Positions 61,079 to 64,000 of a stretch of 64,000 nucleotides of DNA are shown here, one piece after another. This DNA comes from Phytopythium helicoides (Eukaryota > Oomycota > Peronosporomycetes > Pythiales > Pythiaceae), in contig JANFNE010000009.1 in assembly GCA_024867545.1 (NCBI GenBank), positions 372,001 to 436,000 on the forward strand, in the 5' to 3' direction. The notes beneath the pieces were generated by a model. The model saw nothing but the letters and a program-made list of their open reading frames with translations, made no database searches and was not told the DNA's origin. The translations under genes were made by a program, and so were the position numbers. How positions within the stretch are numbered: position 1 is the first letter of the stretch; the number at the start of each line of letters is the position of its first letter.

Positions 61079-61588
61079 TGGAGAGGTAGCAGGTCGACCC
61101 GAGCAGTAAAAACCCCTACACGATCCACAACTCGCTCAACAGCGAGGAGGACGAGGTGCCAGAGAGAGCTGGACTGCGTCTTGAAGTGACGGAGATGTTC
61201 GGGTTGCAGTTTTGCTCGTCTCGCTTGATTTATCCGCCACATGCGACTTTCTGGCGGTATCAAGTTTGAGCCGATTGCCACCGGCCATTGGTCTCTCGCA
61301 CGTTGAAGTTCAAAACGTTGTCCTGAAACTTCAGAAACAGGTGATTACCATGGGAGGTGCCAAGCAGAAAAGTATCAGCTGCACTCTAGCGAATGGTGAA
61401 AAACGAAAATCAGCTGGCATCAAACAATCAAGCAGCACCGCCAACTGCAACCCGAGCTCCAGCCGTCCTCGAACAGAAGGCGTTGCAGGATGGGATGACG
61501 TTTCCTGCCGCTGTCTTTAGCGTCCATCGTTCTCGTATCACGAATTCCAGTCATAGCTCTTGCCGTTCGAACAGCGCAGGCTCCTCAT

Positions 61589-61702
61589 CAGCTCACTTCC
61601 AATCTTCCCGGACAAGCCCCAATCTACCTCACTCGAGCTCACCTCAGTCAACCTACTCCACTCTACCAACAAATCCAAGCCTACCACCTACACCACACAC
61701 AC

Positions 61703-61738
<36 letters not shown>

Positions 61739-63458
61739 GCTGGCGGAGCTCCCATCACCGCCCACCACGACAACAAGGACGATGACCTCTCAACCGAAGG
61801 AACACGCACCTACGCCATCATCGTCTGCATCTTCGCGTCGCTCGGAGGCCTCTTCTTCGGCTACGACCAGGGTGTCACTGGAGGCGTGCTCGTCATGAAG
61901 TCCTTCCTCAACGACTACTGCATCGGGTGGTACGGACACACCGAGGCCAACTGCACGGCGTCGTCGGCGCTGCTCCCCACACGCTGGCTCGACTTCACAC
62001 TTTGGTACAACATGACGTACAACATCGGCTGCATCTTCGGCGCGCTCTTCGGAGGCTTCATCGCAGACAAGTTCGGTCGCCGCGTGACCATCTTCACGGC
62101 CGGCTTCCTCTTCTGCATCGGCACCTCGTGGGTCTGCTTCAACGCGTCGCAGGCGCACGGCTCGCTGCTGGTGGCGCGCGTCATCCAGGGCGTCGGCGTC
62201 GGCAATTCGTCCTTCTCGTTGCCCATCTTCGGTGCCGAGATGGCTCCCAAGGAGCTGCGCGGCTTCCTCTCGGGATTCATGCAGATGACCATCGTCACTG
62301 GTCTGCTGCTCGCCAACATCGTCAACCTCATCGTCGAGGACGACGCACACGGCTGGCGCGTGACGAACGGCGTGGCCATGGCGGCTCCCATCATCGTCAT
62401 GCTCGGCATCTTCTTCGTCCCCGAGAGTCCGCGATGGACGTACCAGCACAAGGGCAAGGACGCCGCGCTCGTCGAGCTGCAGCGCCTACGCCAGACCGAG
62501 AACGTACACCGCGAGCTGCAGGCGATCGGCGACCAGATCGCGGCCGAGGGTGAGCCCGCCGGCTGGAGCGAGCTGCTGCAACCGCTGATCCTCAAGCGCG
62601 TGCTCATCGCCATGGGTCTGCAGGTGCTGCAGCAGGCCACGGGGATCAACCCCATGTTCACCTACGGAGGACTCATCTTCAAGGACGTCGTGGGCGATGG
62701 CATCCTCTCGGTGCTCATCTTGTCGATTGTTAACTTCGTCAGCACCATCCCGGCCATGCGCTGGGTTGACACGTGCGGACGTCGCCAGCTGCTACTGTTG
62801 GGAGCCGTCGGCATGGTGTTGGGCCATGTGCTCTCCGGGATCACCTTCACGGTCGGCTGCGATGGCAACACGGACGACTCGGGCTGCTCCAAGACGGCGG
62901 GCTACATCATCATCGTCGGCACCTCGTTCTTCATCTTCAACTTCGCCATCTCCTGGGGACCCGTCTGCTGGATCTACCCGGCAGAGATCTTCCCGCTCAA
63001 CGTGCGCGCCAAGGCCGTGTCGCTCTCTACCATGGCCAACTGGGTCACGGGCACCTGCATGACGTGGGTCGTCAAGCTCTTCCCCTCGCTCAACATCAAC
63101 GGCGTCTTCTTCCTCTTCTGCGGCACCTGCGTCGTCTCGGGCGTATTCGTGTACTACCTGTGTCCCGAGACCAAGGGACTGCTGCTCGAGGACATCGAGG
63201 CACTGTTCGACTCGAGCAAGACTCGCTCGGTCGCTGGTGGAAAGGACCGTGACGTGGACGCCGAGTTCGGCAAGGTCGATGGCTACAACCAGGTGCTGAC
63301 CCCGGTGTAGGTAGGGTGTAAGTAGGTAGATAGACACCTTGTCGAAGGTCTAAGAGTAGGTGGGTGCGTGGGTGTGCTGCGGGTGGAGTAGCTCGCATTT
63401 GTAGCGAGTTGTCGTGGTAAATGAATTTGTGATGCTTGTCACTCCAACGTCACGTCAA
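61589..63458 (+). repeat. Right arm of the 1.87-kb inverted duplication
   Basis: This arm mirrors 59205-61078 around a 510-bp spacer. Its leader carries (CAA)11 and the differences listed for the left arm. The outer end (tccaacgtcacgtcaa) matches the left arm with two changes, then similarity ceases. Confidence 0.93.
61736..63310 (+). CDS. Hexose transporter (MFS sugar porter), right copy
   Basis: This encodes the same 524 residues as the left copy, with no amino-acid change and, since overlapping frames also read identically, apparently no silent change either. All sugar-porter signatures are as in the left copy (GRR loops, PESPRW, PETKG). The shared spacer of 808 bp between the two starts should hold both promoters. 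The leader differs from the left copy by about 6%, so the two genes may be expressed differently while making one product. A role in dosage, or maintenance by gene conversion, is inferred. Confidence 0.93.
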
Positions 63459-63717
63459 GCTGTCTGCCATGTGAAAATGTCGGAGCACCAACCTAATGGC
63501 TGCGTTCGAGTACTCCCAAATGCTTCGAGGCTTTCTCGCAGCAAGCCACTCCCGAGCGCAGGGTCCTGTGGGATTTTCGCGTCGCAGCTTCGTGATACCG
63601 GCGTCGTCACTTGGAATCCTCAATTTCAAACAAAAAGCGCCCTAACTGCCCCACCGATACTCGACACCCCCACAAGCCGACGTCAGCGGCTCTCGCATTG
63701 AAGCGGCGCCTGTCGCC

Positions 63718-64000
63718 ATGGCCGCGCTGGCGCGCGTGGGCTTCTTCTGCGCGCTCTTCTCGGCGCAGTGCTGCGTCTCGGTGCTCGGCAACATCTCGCG
63801 CGACGCCATCTTCCTGCGCAGCTTCCGCGCGTCCAGCGTCGCGGCGCTCACGCTCGCGCTCTCGCTCTCCTCGGCCTACGCGCTCTCGTTCGCCAACGCG
63901 CAGCTCTCGCGCCTCTCGCAGCGCCGTGCACCCCCAGGCGTCATCTACGCACTGCCTCCCGCCGTGATCGGCGCCAGTCTGGCCGCGCTCGCGCTGCTGT
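63718..64000 (+). CDS. Polytopic membrane protein, 3' end outside the window
   Basis: The frame starting MAALARVGFFCALFSAQCC is open from 63718 to the window end (94 residues). It shows hydrophobic stretches at about residues 8-25, 42-62 and 76-94, separated by polar parts (NISRDAIFLRSF, QLSRLSQRR). The NISRDAIFL segment vaguely recalls nucleotide-transporter-like MFS proteins, but this is too little to assign a family. The codon use is very GC-rich. Confidence 0.6.
   Translation, partial: MAALARVGFFCALFSAQCCVSVLGNISRDAIFLRSFRASSVAALTLALSLSSAYALSFANAQLSRLSQRRAPPGVIYALPPAVIGASLAALALL

Noticed and set aside
59326..63337. Opposite-strand frames of 181-248 codons inside the transporter genes
   Set aside because: They are mirrored shadows of GC-rich coding DNA, useful only as proof that the two copies are identical at base level.
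59205..63458. The palindrome as a pure assembly mirror
   Set aside because: The arms differ in leader substitutions, a CAA unit count and outer bases, and the flanks are unrelated, so a simple mirrored contig is unlikely; not excluded without reads.

Overview
The window is nuclear DNA of a flagellated eukaryote, most likely a stramenopile and probably an oomycete (inference; no marker gene here settles it). The support is compact genes on both strands, introns of roughly 40-80 bp with GT..AG ends that keep phase when joined, GC-rich codon use in most genes, a stramenopile-style chromatin remodeler with an AP2-like domain, and several genes for a flagellar or basal-body apparatus (IFT54-like, B9D2, Rab23-like, Sfi1-like). 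No rRNA, tRNA, CRISPR array or intact transposon was seen.

Layout. 0-7 kb: 3' part of a long coiled-coil gene, a MYND-finger gene, a tiny membrane-protein gene, uroporphyrinogen-III synthase (hemD) divergent from an eight-exon TFIIF-beta gene. 7.8-14.8 kb: a 2,267-residue CHD-type remodeler in four exons with PDZ-like, AP2-like, double chromodomain, SNF2 ATPase, PHD and extended-PHD modules. 14.9-19.3 kb: two minus-strand genes, an IFT54-like N-domain joined to EF-hands and a coiled-coil gene. 19.7-26.2 kb: a 2,068-residue protein with about 30 Sfi1-type tryptophan repeats, a GAF domain and a coiled coil. 26.2-28.1 kb: a YeeZ-like epimerase fused to a CbiX-like chelatase module. 29.8 kb: a secreted zinc metallopeptidase.

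31-54 kb holds three paralogues of an apparently undescribed family: a type II membrane anchor, an EF-hand, a long array of about 87-residue beta-rich repeats and a conserved C-terminal cap. In two of them the array is 21 and 9 copies of an almost invariant 261-bp unit. The minus-strand copy (31121..35164) is separated from the two plus-strand copies by an ankyrin protein, an atypical Rab23-like GTPase and a serine palmitoyltransferase small subunit. All three have a related GC-rich palindromic element about 190-240 bp before the ATG.

54-64 kb: a four-exon B9D2 gene, an SPPL2-type intramembrane protease, a relic of an ABCC transporter, then a 4.25-kb inverted duplication carrying two head-to-head hexose transporter genes whose coding DNA looks identical while their leaders differ. 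The window ends inside a membrane-protein gene.

Functional links are loose, as expected for a eukaryote. Ciliary genes (IFT54-like, Rab23-like, B9D2, perhaps Sfi1-GAF) recur, and hemD and the CbiX fusion both touch tetrapyrrole chemistry. The repeat family and the palindromic transporter pair are the most striking novelties.
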